Assembly: GCA_030765065.1 (NCBI GenBank)
Contig: CM060978.1
Span: forward strand, 108,495,192-108,559,191
Direction: 5' to 3'
DNA length: 64,000 nt
DNA from: Deroplatys truncata
Lineage: Eukaryota; Arthropoda; Insecta; Mantodea; Mantidae
Shown here: positions 46,636 through 57,240 of the stretch, piece by piece
Position numbering within the stretch: position 1 is the first letter of the stretch
Layout of the letters: each line of letters opens with the position of its first letter
Position numbers and translations under genes: made by a program
The notes under the pieces: generated by a model
Told to the model about the DNA's origin: nothing
What the model saw: only the letters and a program-made list of their open reading frames with translations
Database searches by the model: none

Positions 46636-46648
46636 TATGCCCCACTAG
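46636..46648 (-). promoter_or_regulatory. Polypurine tract of the gypsy element
   Basis: On the element strand AGTGGGGCATA directly precedes the TGATACGG start of the 3' LTR. This is the expected place for second-strand priming. Confidence 0.6.
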
Positions 46649-47282
46649 AAACATAATTATAAATATTTATAACTTGTTTGGAAATTTTATAATTGTGTTT
46701 TTAGTCTCCTAAATCTTGGAACACACGCTATCACTTTCACTTTACACTTCACACACATTTAACACACGATATGTTTTTCCTCTACCTTGCCACTACTTAC
46801 TGGCTTTGGTTTAATTAATTTAGATATTTATCTGACATCACAAATTTTTGATAGCAAATACTTTACCCTCAATTATTTAATCACTGCTACCAAATTGTTT
46901 ACTTTCTTAAGTTGTTGACAAAAATTTATACATTTAAGATTTTTGTAACTATTATACATATTTACCAAAATCTCTTAAATCTAAATACTGTTTCACATGT
47001 TCTATTTGCTACATAAATATTTGTTTTTAATTATATTTACCAATTTTTGTTATTTTGTACTTTATCTTAACAATACTTTTGGAATAGTATTTATGTACTT
47101 TACTATAATATAACATCATGCTTTATTTCACATGTTCAGTTACTAATAAAATGTTATTTTCCTCTTAAACATTTAATCATGTCCAAAATTTATTTCTCCT
47201 TTCCTATGACATACATATTTATTTAACCCTCTTACGTTCCAATACATTGCTCTGCATTTCGTCTTTAACTATCCAGCATTTA
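46649..47282. other. AT-rich noncoding region of the gypsy element
   Basis: This lies between the end of pol and the 3' LTR. There is no frame of note, so no envelope gene is supported. Confidence 0.6.
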
Positions 47283-47612
47283 CTATTTATCATCTTTGTC
47301 TTTTGTTTCACTATGATCTTCATGGTTATATGGTTTCAGCATCTCAATATGGAACTTTCCTATGCTTTTTCGAGTTGTTGGATTACATAACTCATATGTA
47401 TTAGTTCCATATACTTCAACAACTTCATATGGTCCATGGTATTTGAGAAACATTCGCCAATAAAGTTTATTTGCTTTATCTGACAATTTCTTGGTTTTAA
47501 CCAAAACTAAATCTCCTATTTTGATCCTCCATTCCTTTCTCTTCTTTTCTTCATGTTTAATTTTTCTTTTTATGGCCTTTTTCTTCATCCTCTCGAATGC
47601 TTTTCGGAACAT
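47283..47612 (-). pseudogene. Integrase C-terminal (GPY/F-type) segment of pol
   Basis: The open stretch reads a Lys-rich helix, then IGDLVLVKTKKLSDK, LKYHGPYEVVEVYGTNTYEL and FHIEMLKPYN. LKxxGPYEVxxV...H is the GPY/F module that ends many gypsy integrases. It lies in a different frame from the integrase core. The switch falls at a run of eight T (47663-47670 on +), so a single-base homopolymer error or mutation explains the break. Confidence 0.75.
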
Positions 47613-48830
47613 CTCTTCTTCTGTTGGTAGTATCGAATGCGCATCTGGAATGGCTTCTGGAATTTTTTTTACACATTGTATTGATCTTCTTTCCTAACTT
47701 AAGTTCACATGGTTTGTATCCTGTCACATTGTTTACGGTTTCATTTAGTAGATTCTGAACAAAGTTCACGTATCCATACCATTGGGTGTGTTTTCGATGA
47801 CATAACACCCTTAAATAATTTGAAATTTCCTTAATTTCCCTCTCCACTGGGTTGGAGTTCGGTCTGTATCTTGACGAAAAATATTGTTTAATGCCATTTT
47901 CTTTCAGTCCATCCATAAATTTTTTTCCTGTGAAATATGAAGCATTATCGCTCAATACAGATTGAATAGGTCCTTCTTCTATCACATATGACTTGAGTAG
48001 TCTATTCAAACATGCTAAACCTGTAGGTTTTCTCAAAGGGTAAATTCTTACATATTTGCTGAATATATCATAACATACAAATATATATTTGTTTCCAAAT
48101 TGACTTGGAGGCATCGGACCATGAATATCAATACTAATTACACATCTCGGCTTATCCCTTATAACCGAATTAGTTTCAAATGCATATGCTGCATTTATTT
48201 GCTTTGCCTTCTGACACAGGTTGCAGCACGATATAAATTTCTGAACTTTCTGACGCAATTTGGATATGTATAAATTCTCTAAAATCATAGAAGTTGTTCG
48301 GTCCGTCCCTGAGTGTGCTAACCCTTCATGAAAATTCTTAATTAGTTCCTTTTCCATGCTTTTCGGAACCAGTACCTTCCAACTAGGCATTTCTTTTCCA
48401 TGCTTCTTGTATAATGTCCCATCTCGAATTGCTATAATTTCTTTCTTTGCCTCCTCAATTAATGGTGCATTTTCTTTAAGTTCAAATAATTTTGTGTCCT
48501 CATTTTGAATTTCCCCCATATTTTTCAATTTTCTCATCATTTCTTTGCTTAAAGGAATTTCAATTGTCAATATTTTGACTTCATTTCTAGGCCTTTCAAT
48601 ATTTTCGGGAATTTGTGGGTTGTAGTTCAATCTTGATAGCAAATCACTGAAGGTATTATTTTTGCCAGGAATGTGTATAATCTCAATATCAAATGCAGAT
48701 ATTGCATGAATATATCTGGCAAGTTTTCCACTACATAATCTACATCGTTGTATGAAAGTTAAGCTGATGTGGTCTGAATATACTTTCACCTTTTGCTGAT
48801 AAATATAGGTTTTAAAACGAATTAATGAGA
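47557..48830 (-). pseudogene. RNase H end and integrase core of pol
   Basis: The frame begins with the end of RNase H (KVYSDHISL; HIPGKNNTFSDLLSRL). The integrase follows: an HHCC zinc module (HEGLAHSGTD ... CCNLCQKAK) and a DDE core with SIDIHGPMPP (first Asp), VLSDNASYF (second Asp) and NPVEREIKE (Glu). All three catalytic acidic residues are present. The frame then runs out of register in the T-run at 47663-47670 and ends in out-of-frame residues. Confidence 0.85.
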
Positions 48831-49868
48831 AATATAGTGCTCCAATTTCTGAGTCACTGAAGAATTTCGCTCAATATTTGTAAGTCCTCTAGAAGCTGTA
48901 CTAATGACGTGAAAGTCATTGTTGAAGTCTCGCTGTCCTAAAATTCCGGCATATCCTTGCATTGATGCGTCGACATAAATCTCATATTCCAAATCTTCTC
49001 TGGGCCTCTCAAGTAATATGGACTTAGCAAAGAGTTCCTTTACTCTCTCAAAACATTTTTGATGATCCTCTGTCCATTTCCATTTATTGTTCTTTCGGAG
49101 AAGATGCCGCAGTGGTTCTATTTCAGCCGAATATCTTGGCACGAACTTACTCTGAAAGTTCAATACCCCTAAGAGACGTCTAATTTGTTTTACGTTCCTG
49201 GGTGACGGAATTTTCATTATTGCTTCTATCCTTTTCTGATCAGATCTTATACCTCGTTCATCCACTACATAACCCAGAAAATTTATTTCCTTGACACAAA
49301 ATTTTGATTTTAGTATGTTCACAGTCATACCATGTTGTTGTAGTTTATTTAACACATAATGGACATTATTCATGTGTTCTTCAAATGTTTGACTAATGAT
49401 TAAGAAGTCGTCAATATACTTTATTAAAAAGTCATCTGCAGAATTTCCAAAGATACTGTGAATGGCTCTCAAAAATCCACTTCCTGAGTTTTTTAAACCA
49501 AAAGGATTTACACAAAAACGATACTGGATCCCTGAGTACTGAAATGAAGTGTAATCACGCACTTGTGGATCTAATTCCACTTGCCAATATGATGCAGTGA
49601 GGTCAATGGATGTCAGAAATCTCCCTCTTGAAAGTTTTGTAATTAGTTGTTCAATTCCCTCACTTTGAAAATGATCTGGTTTCATATACTTGTTGACATA
49701 TCTACCGTCTAAAGTTAATCTCAAACTACCATCTCGTTTAATACTCCAGCAGATTGAATTTATATACTGAGAATTACTTTGCTCAATAATCCCATTTTCT
49801 AACATGCTATTTATTAATTGTCTAGCTTTGTCCCGAAGACTTATAGGTAAATTGTCATACTTGTGCAA
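48822..49868 (-). pseudogene. Reverse transcriptase and RNase H start of pol
   Basis: The 348-residue open frame has the RT fingers and palm: DGSLRLTLDGRYVN, SIDLTASYWQVELD (first catalytic Asp), FGLKNSGSGF and KYIDDFLIIS (YIDD catalytic box), then the thumb LGVLNFQSKFVPRYS, and the RNase H start EIYVDASMQGYAG. It then shifts frame near 48840, where RNase H resumes as ALYFSLIRFK-like. It copies element RNA into DNA in related elements; here the chain is broken. Confidence 0.88.
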
Positions 49869-50620
49869 TGATCTTCTACTTGAAATGTATGCTGATATAC
49901 ATTACATCTGCCTGGGATATTACTAAATACTGAACTATTGTTCATCAAAACATCATGAAGGATTTGTTTTTGCATTATCGTAAGATTATAAGCTTCTTCA
50001 CACTTGTGTATTATTTCCTCATTTCTCTTCTCTTTCCAGCTGTGGTCTGTCTCGCTCACATGGTCGTCTTTTGTTTGGATTACAAATTTCTCTACTTCTT
50101 CTGGCATTTCTGCTAGCTGTTGAAAATATGGCGTGGTATTCCCTTCATATTCTGTGACTACCTGATTTCTATCAGTTTCTGTTATTTGCACAAAAAACTC
50201 TTGGTCACAAATATTTTTCTCATCCTTTGTCATCTCGATTACAGAAACTTTTTCTTTTATAAATGGTACCCTTATTTCTCTATCTTCTTTTGTTATTTTT
50301 AACTCTTCATGTTTAAAATCTATACATGCTTCATATTCATGTAGGAAGTCACATCCTATAATTATGTCACAAATCAGATGGTTTACAATTAGAAACATAA
50401 CCTCAAAATTCTCTCTGCCAATAAGTATGTTTTTATGACCTGTGTCGTTCTTCCAATTGCAACACGACAAACTAAATTACTAGTGGGAAGAGCCATAATT
50501 TTGTTACCTTCATTAATCAAGTTTATGTAAAATTTCTGTAGCAAATTGAAGCTGATGAACCAGAATCTATAGTTGCAATGATCTCTTTCTTCGCAATTTC
50601 CATCCTAACATGAGGTGACT
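49841..50620 (-). pseudogene. Aspartic protease and linker region of pol, frameshifted
   Basis: On the - strand near 50575 the frame reads IATIDSGSSASI, the D-S-G active site of a retropepsin. It meets a stop within about ten codons. Two more frames carry on, with NLINEGNKIMAL and then the open stretch 50470-49841, which holds LICDIIIGCDFLHEY, the conserved C-terminal protease element. Further on, a linker reaches VYQHTFQVEDH and shifts again into the RT frame near 49870. Confidence 0.7.
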
Positions 50621-50749
50621 CAAAATTTTCTCCCTTATCTTTTGTTGCTGTAATCTTATTACAGGGTGTATGTGTAGGCATATGATTTGTATTGGTAATG
50701 GATACTGAATTATTAAAGACGTCCTGAGAACCTACTACACAGGAGTCTG

Positions 50750-52879
50750 TTAACAGTTTTCCTGGTTATTTCCCTGTTCACGTACGGGACTGCCATTCCT
50801 AACAGGCGCTAAATCTATCTCATTGTCGCTACCATTGTTTTGAGTTCCCCTTCCTCGAGTTTGAAATCCTCGATTTCTGACATTATGTCCCCTTGGCACG
50901 TAATTTTCTTGCCGTTCCTCAGATCTTTCCCGGTTATTATTTTCCCTCCAGTGAGTGAAATTTCCCCTTTGTCTAATGTACCTCCTTCCATAATTTTGCC
51001 CTCTTTCAGGCAATCTTTCTGTCCTGACATAATTTATTTGTTCCTGTCGACCTGGTCTCCTATCTATCCTTGATCTTTCAAATTGTGGAACGTATGATTG
51101 ATACCGTTGTCTGATATTAATTTCATGATGTCTGTCTTGTCCTCTAATTTGCTGATAACTACCTTGGTAATTTCTTCTATCTCGCACATCTAAAAATCTA
51201 TGTTCCCACTCCCGAGACATATCTTCTTCCTGTTGTTCCAAAGCTGTTATTAATTCTGTCATCTCATAGATGTTCCGTGGTTTTGCAATTAATAAGTAAT
51301 TTCGTATCCTTATAGGATAATGCCTTGCGAGCAAACTCACAAAATCTTCCTCATTGATTGGAGGTGACAAGTTTCTAACCTGACTTGCATGTTTTAGTAA
51401 GTAATCAGTCATTGATATTCCCTCTCGTGGTTTAAATTGACCATGACTAAGCATTGCTCGAATTCTTTGCTGTACCGTAACATTCCAAAATCTGTTCATG
51501 AATAATCTCTTAAAGGATTCATATGAAATTTCACCCCCTGATACCATTTGTAACCAATCTAAGGTTTTCTGGTCCAAACATCTTTTGACAACTATCATTT
51601 TCAATGCTTCAGGTATCTTTTTAATTTGAAAATACTCTGATAATTCTGCAATGAACTGTACTGGACTGGAGTTTTCATTAAATTTTGGAAGTGGAAAATC
51701 ACTTAAGATATGATTGTAATTTTGCAAATTCCCTATTCCCATATTTAAATTCTCTAGTGTAACTTGTGCACTCTGAGTTTCAGCATTAGCTATAGATGAA
51801 GCTGCCGCATCACTCACATTATTTGTCATACCTGAGGAACTACCTCTATCATTATGTTGTACATCTGATACATTCACATCACATGTATTTGCCCTTGAAT
51901 TCAATTCTAACCTATTTACAGTACCTTGCAGATTTTCTATTGTCTGTTCCAATTTTTTATTATTCTCATTTTGAACAGTTTGGTGTTTGTTAATTTCAGA
52001 AGTTAGCTTTTGATTCAAATTTTTAGACAAATCTTTAACTTCATCAGACAATTTATTTCTCTGTGTTTCTGACTCCTTCTGAATTTCAGATATTTCCCCT
52101 CTGAAATTAACTTGCACCTGTATTAAATCTGCATTTGTAGCCTCCATCATCTCTTTTAACTCACTTGAAATGCTACTCATTCGGCTACCTAGCTCTGTAC
52201 ATTTTACATTAACATGCTCTATTTTATTATTAACCTCACTTTTTTGGTTAGATATTTCCCTGCTCATGTCTAACATTTTCTTTGAAACTTCACCTATTTC
52301 ATTTGCTATCATTTCTTGATTTTCATTTTTCATTCTAATCATACTACTATCTAGCTCCATGAATTTCTTTTCAATCTCTTCCCTGTTTTGTTCTAAGCTT
52401 TTACCAATATCTTCCCTTAATTCCCTATGACTCTTTTGAATATCTTCCCTGTTTTGATCTATTTTCTTTTCTAATTTCTCATTATTTATTTCCATGTTCT
52501 GAGTTAGTTTTTGTTCTAATTTTTTATTATTCTGAGTTAGTTTTTGTTCTAAACTCCTATCAATATCTTCCCTTAATTCTTCCCTCAATTCCCTCTTATT
52601 CCTTTCCATATTCTCATTAGTCTTTTTCATATTTGCTCTCAATTCCCTACTCATATTTCTCAGCATTTCCATCATCATAATAGTATCAAGATTAACATTT
52701 CCTGCTATTCTATTCTCACTTTCTGCACTATTTTCATCTTCAAATCCTAAAAAATCTGGGCTATTTTCTGCAACCTGTATTGGATCGCAGCTAACTGTTA
52801 CACTATCTCCCTCCATAATTATTTCTTCTGTATTATTGGTAGCCATTGTTTTTTTTATCCTACCACTCCTCAGTAACAT
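50750..52879 (-). CDS. gag: gag of the gypsy element
   Basis: This is an intact 709-codon frame starting MLLRSGRIKK. Residues about 60-340 form a long charged coiled coil with repeated EKKLTQNNKKLEQKL- and REELREDI-type heptads, which drive particle assembly in other Gag proteins (inference). About 390-560 is the gag core (FPLPKFNENSSPVQFIAELS ... LLARHYPIRIRNYLL). The C-terminus 580-700 is Arg/Gly/Asn-rich (RDRRNYQG, RRYIRQRGNF, RGRGTQNN). I see no CCHC zinc knuckle, so RNA binding is probably through the RG-rich tail. pol follows in another frame. Confidence 0.88.
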   Translation of the reverse strand: MLLRSGRIKKTMATNNTEEIIMEGDSVTVSCDPIQVAENSPDFLGFEDENSAESENRIAGNVNLDTIMMMEMLRNMSRELRANMKKTNENMERNKRELREELREDIDRSLEQKLTQNNKKLEQKLTQNMEINNEKLEKKIDQNREDIQKSHRELREDIGKSLEQNREEIEKKFMELDSSMIRMKNENQEMIANEIGEVSKKMLDMSREISNQKSEVNNKIEHVNVKCTELGSRMSSISSELKEMMEATNADLIQVQVNFRGEISEIQKESETQRNKLSDEVKDLSKNLNQKLTSEINKHQTVQNENNKKLEQTIENLQGTVNRLELNSRANTCDVNVSDVQHNDRGSSSGMTNNVSDAAASSIANAETQSAQVTLENLNMGIGNLQNYNHILSDFPLPKFNENSSPVQFIAELSEYFQIKKIPEALKMIVVKRCLDQKTLDWLQMVSGGEISYESFKRLFMNRFWNVTVQQRIRAMLSHGQFKPREGISMTDYLLKHASQVRNLSPPINEEDFVSLLARHYPIRIRNYLLIAKPRNIYEMTELITALEQQEEDMSREWEHRFLDVRDRRNYQGSYQQIRGQDRHHEINIRQRYQSYVPQFERSRIDRRPGRQEQINYVRTERLPERGQNYGRRYIRQRGNFTHWRENNNRERSEERQENYVPRGHNVRNRGFQTRGRGTQNNGSDNEIDLAPVRNGSPVREQGNNQENC

Positions 52880-53248
52880 TTAAATTTATTTACCCTTTTT
52901 TTTCTAAAAAAAAATTAAAATACTCTAACCTTTGTGATGCTGTCTGTTGATGTTACTTTGATGTCCAGCTTTTCTGCCCCATTCTCCTAGGTTTGTATGT
53001 CGCTTCGATGAATCTTCATAGTTTTGTCGTCCTGTAGTTTGAATTTCCCAGTTGCCTCGTAATCTCGGAATTATGATGTCCAGTTATCCATGTAGTCTGT
53101 CCTCCCTGTTGTTTCTGGAATCTGCGTCTTGTAGATCATTTCACCGCTGCATTCCTGGTTATGTTGATCCTTTCCTGGTCATCTTGTTTCTCTCCTGGTC
53201 ATCGTGTTCCTTTCCTGGTTATCGTGCCCCACGTTCTGGGTGCCAATT
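52880..53248 (-). other. 5' leader of the gypsy element
   Basis: About 370 bp between the 5' LTR and the gag start, with degenerate repeats of CTGGTCATC/CTGGTTATCGTG on the + strand (near 53160-53225). The primer-binding site is at its start. Confidence 0.6.
53228..53245 (-). promoter_or_regulatory. Primer-binding site of the gypsy element
   Basis: On the element strand TGGCACCCAGAACGTGGG lies three bases after the end of the 5' LTR. TGG matches the CCA end of a tRNA. The tRNA species is not identified. Confidence 0.65.
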
Positions 53249-54296
53249 TGCAGTAGTTTTAATGTTGTATTTATTGTAACATTATTGTAGCTCCACGTTT
53301 GGGAGCCAATATGCGACGGAATCTGTTTGTTTACGTAGTATGTGTGTTTTTGTGTTTGTTAGCCCCAAGTTGTGGAAGCCAATTTGCGATAGAAATGTTT
53401 CTCACGTAATGTTGTTTACATCAGTATTGAAGCCATCTTGTGACGTCACTCCTTTGTCTGGTTTGTAGCTCCCTCTGGCGTTAGAAATTTGCATCAATTA
53501 GGGTTCGAAAGAATTTAAAGTTTTGTATATTGTCCTCCAGCTAGCTATTTAGGTCGAACATTTATCTCTTGCAGGGTGTGAATCGGAAAGGAATCTTTTA
53601 TCCAGAAATTATACTTAATGAAGAAATTGGTTTTATAACTTTTATTGTCGAACACATTCACGAACACTTTTACACATTGATTTAGATACTCGCCAAACTG
53701 AAACTGTTTGTAATAACTTCTTATCACTTTTAACTCACGTACTTCAACTTTGTATATATTTAACTGTATAATACTTTAGATTCTCATAATTCTGCTGCGC
53801 GTAACTTATGACGAACTGAAGACAGCGTGTTAGAAATTTTTTTGAACTGGGCGACCGACGTGTAAGGTATTGAGAATTTTGTTGAACTGTGGGGCGATCT
53901 ACCTCGGACCTGGCTTATATACTCCCACTCCTCGACATGCCTAAAGATTATAAATGAACTGCTATTGGCTAATAAAACGCGCCAACATTAGCGTCTATTT
54001 TAATATCCAATGAAAACCACGAATACATATTACTTTAGGAACTATTCTAGAATGTTCTAAACGGAAAAAACGTGCGAAACATTACGTAACTTCCTTGTTC
54101 CCAGTAATGATAAACAACTCACCCCATCGCTGCATTATTGCGTTATTATTGACAGTTTCAGTAAAGCCTTATATTATTATTTACCAATAATAATTACAAT
54201 TAATAAACATCTGAAATCAATGTCACATAAAAATACATATTTATATTACAATCATTATTTACCTTTAAGTAATTTGTGATACAAATTACCGTATCA
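53249..54296 (-). repeat. 5' LTR of the gypsy element
   Basis: The same 1048 bp as 45588-46635 with two differences noticed. It should hold the element's promoter; a TATATA-type motif (AGTATATAAGCCAGG on the element strand, near 53920-53935) fits that. Confidence 0.92.
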
Positions 54297-54440
54297 GCTT
54301 CTAGTTCATGGCAAGTATAGTAAAATATGTTATCCATGTCTTGTTTTGGTTCATGTATCACCACAGTCAAGTTATAGAACCATGCCTGTCATGCATAAAA
54401 CAATTTACCAATGGGGAGCTTTGGCAGAGGTTCATTTTGT

Positions 54441-55491
54441 GCATGTCAAAGGCAACCTTTACAGGTAGGTGTAGGTGTTCATGATGCTGTGGAACTTGTT
54501 TGCATGGGCTTTATGCAAGTGCAGGTTAGATTTACACACTTCCTAATATTTTTCTATTTCAGCAACCTTTATTTCAGTTCAAGCTCCTTGCAGCCAGTTG
54601 TTGAGCCAGTGTTACTGCGAGGGTTACCAAAATCAAGATTAAAATTTTTATAGAACACTGTCTTAAATTTTGACACCAACAGCTTTTCTTGCCCTGCAAA
54701 CATTTTCCCATATTTTATTTACATTTAATATTGGGGGCAAATACTATCTACTCATTACCTACTGTAATGTCACTCTCTACATTTATACTTCAAAATGTGC
54801 TCTTTCACTTGTTGGGTCATAATTATGTCAGCTTTCTTTGCTCATGAGCAGACATGGGGAAAACTGCTTCAATGTGCTCTTTCCCCTAAATCATAGTTTT
54901 AACTCTGTCCACCATGGTACACCATTTTGCTATCATGCCTCCCGTGTTATCTATTTCTGAGAACAGTCAGTTGCTCAAAGCAACCCTACTTGTGTCAGTG
55001 GCAGAATCATGTCACATAATAAACTAAAAGATACATCTTCAAAGTCGAATGGGAACAAATACTTTTGTGTTCCTTGTAAAGATAAAGCTTTGTGTTTGCT
55101 ATCCAAAAGGAGCTACTGCTATTGCTCCATATTTAGTATACATCTGCATTTTTAAAGTGCCCATAAACAGGATTACACCGAGACAAATTTGGCAGGTTCA
55201 TATTTAAATTATTTATGTATCGCACGTATTATATGAGTTTACAAATAAATGGCCATACATACATTCTGCATTTTGTTTTATTAATGATCCTATGCATGCC
55301 CCATTACAGAGTAATACGTACTTACATACATTTGTTACGTTATCAGATCATTGTTACTGACTGTAAACAGGCACTTTCTTCATTTAATCCTGATACCATT
55401 AGTAAAATAGTAATCCTGATACTATAGTAATAATTGAAATAGGGGTTTAAAGATTTCAAAACTAATTTACTTTCTTATTCTTTCTAAAAAG
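54441..55491. other. Intron sequence before the last exon
   Basis: This is AT-rich intron with no recognised element, ending in a pyrimidine-rich TTTCTTATTCTTTCTAAAAAG acceptor. Confidence 0.45.
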
Positions 55492-55586
55492 GGCCAAACA
55501 GACGTAAACAATTGGAGGAATTAAAGCGTGCATTAAAAGATGGAGATGAATCAGCTTTGATTTGTTTAACATCAAACATACTCTGA
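55492..55586 (+). CDS. CCDC149: CCDC149-like gene, probable last coding exon
   Basis: The acceptor is TTCTTTCTAAAAAG before 55492. The two first bases complete the Gly codon begun at 34110, then it reads PNRRKQLEELKRALKDGDES, ALICLTSNIL and TGA (55584-55586). The basic, helical start and exact phase match with the exon at 34006 support it. The intron would be 21.4 kb and contain the gypsy element. The alternative is that the gene ends at 34118 and this is another gene's exon or chance. Confidence 0.6.
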
Positions 55587-55619
55587 GTCAGTTACCTACT
55601 CTTAAAGCACATGGAAAAA

Positions 55620-57010
55620 TTTTAATGTTTCTTGGAAGGAGAATTTGTTAAAGCTTGTTTAACCATGGTCTCTGAGCAGCTTTGCCCAGAAAAATTAGAA
55701 CAGTTTAAATCAATAAGCCTCTTTCTGTGAACTGTTACAGACAGGATTACTGAAATGACTAATGATATTGAATATCAATTTAAAGATGAATTGATATTCT
55801 TTGGTCATTGATGAGAGCACCGACATTAAAGACACTGCTCAATTAGCCATTTTTATACACAATGTGAGTTTAGAACTCACTATATTTGAAGAGTTTCTCG
55901 AGTTTGTTCCTTTGATAAACATCATAAGGGGGAAGATATTTTTGAAGCTGTTCTACAAGTTGTGACAAAGTACAAATTACCTTGGGAGAAAATGGTTTGA
56001 ATTGCTACAGATGGCACCCTTGCAATGAGAGGGAATGATATTGGCTTCGTAGGTATACAAAAATATATTAATGAGGGGTCAAATGAATTAGTTGCAATGC
56101 ATTGTATAACACACTGAGAAGCACTGTGCGCTAAAGCTGCATCTCTAGATGAGGTGATGCAGATAGTGGTAAAATCAATTAATGCTATTAAACGGACATT
56201 ACTCTGCCATCGCCGACTTCAGGCATATTTAAATGAAATTGGGGCCAAGTACACAGATATTCCATACTATTGTCAAGTGCAATGGTTAAGTAGAGTTGCA
56301 ATGTTGAGGTGTTTCTTCATCTTAAGGAGCAAAATAAGACACTTTTCTGAAATCCGAAGAGATAGGAATACCAGAACTAACTGATGAAGAATGAATAAGT
56401 GACCTCACTTTTCTCATAGATTTATCCACTCATTTAGATAAATTATATACTGCATTGAGGGACCTAACCATACAATCGTAGATCTAATGGATTCTACAAG
56501 ATCTTTCATGTCAAAACTGAAACGAAAAATTTCCAGGATTTCCTAAGTACTATTTCTCCTCTAGAAGTAGGTGAAAAACATTAAGACATTCTGCACAGGA
56601 ATTGAGGACAGATTTTCTGATATGAAATCTATGGATTTGGAATGGCAGTTGTTTAATGACATTTTCACTGTTTAGCCAATCAAGGCACCTGCTTCATCAC
56701 AGTTAGAATTAACAGACGTTCAAAACTTCACAGCTATAAGATTGTCAAGAAAGATCAGGACATAGTACTTTAAAGCTCTCCCTGAAAATCCAGTTTCATA
56801 ACTTTCACAATTTTGCTGGTCGGTTGTTAGCACTGTTCAGAGATATATAATGTGAACAGATGTTTTCAAAAATGAACATTGTGAAATAAAGGAAAATATC
56901 ACAAATAAAAACATGCATCTTATATCTGTGCTACGATTGAGTTCCACAAACTTGACTCTTAACATAGACAAAATAGTGTCAAACTAAACTCACATTTGCA
57001 CATAAAACAT
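55620..57010 (+). pseudogene. Decayed hAT transposase (GTF2IRD2/ZBED5-like type)
   Basis: Frame-broken reading gives EGEFVKACLTMVSEQLCPEK (about 55637), FSLVIDESTDIKDTAQLAIF (first Asp region, about 55795), KMV-x-IATDGTLAMRGNDIGF, ELVAMHCITH-x-EALCAKAA, the open stretch 56154-56384 (VVKSINAIKR...YCQVQWLSRVAMLRCFF), and eroded remains to about 57000. DESTD, HCxxH-EALC and VxWLSRGxVLxRF are hAT hallmarks. Many stops are present. It starts about 50 bp after the host stop codon, so it probably lies in the 3' UTR or flank. Confidence 0.7.
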
Positions 57011-57240
57011 TCTGCAATACTGGTTATTCTAGTGTCTTTATGTTTCATTTGTAAATGCATAGCTGTTTGCTTTCGATCTATTTTATGTAAGAAAATTGTT
57101 CACATATTTATTTTGTTCATGATTTATTCTATGGTTTTAACCCCTAAAAGAAAATATTCTCTTTTCTTTATATAAATACATTTTAAGGAGTAAACTGTGA
57201 ATATTTGCTTCATTACATAATTATATTTTTCAGCAATCAT
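57010..57240. other. AT-rich sequence, nothing recognised
   Basis: No element or exon signature was seen. Confidence 0.4.

Larger units (their letters stand above)
45588..54296 (-). mobile_element. Ty3/gypsy LTR retrotransposon, nearly complete
   Basis: Two LTRs of 1048 bp (45588-46635 and 53249-54296) flank gag and pol on the - strand. A primer-binding site, a polypurine tract, gag, protease, RT, RNase H, integrase and a GPY/F-type C-terminus follow in Ty3/gypsy order (integrase after RNase H). By eye the LTRs differ at about two positions, so the insertion is recent. gag is open, but pol is broken by several frameshifts. No env-like frame is seen between 47283 and 46636. No target duplication is visible at the outer borders. 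Confidence 0.9.

Noticed and set aside
46636..47282. An envelope gene downstream of pol (errantivirus-like element)
   Set aside because: Only about 650 bp of AT-rich sequence lies between pol and the 3' LTR, and no frame of note is present.
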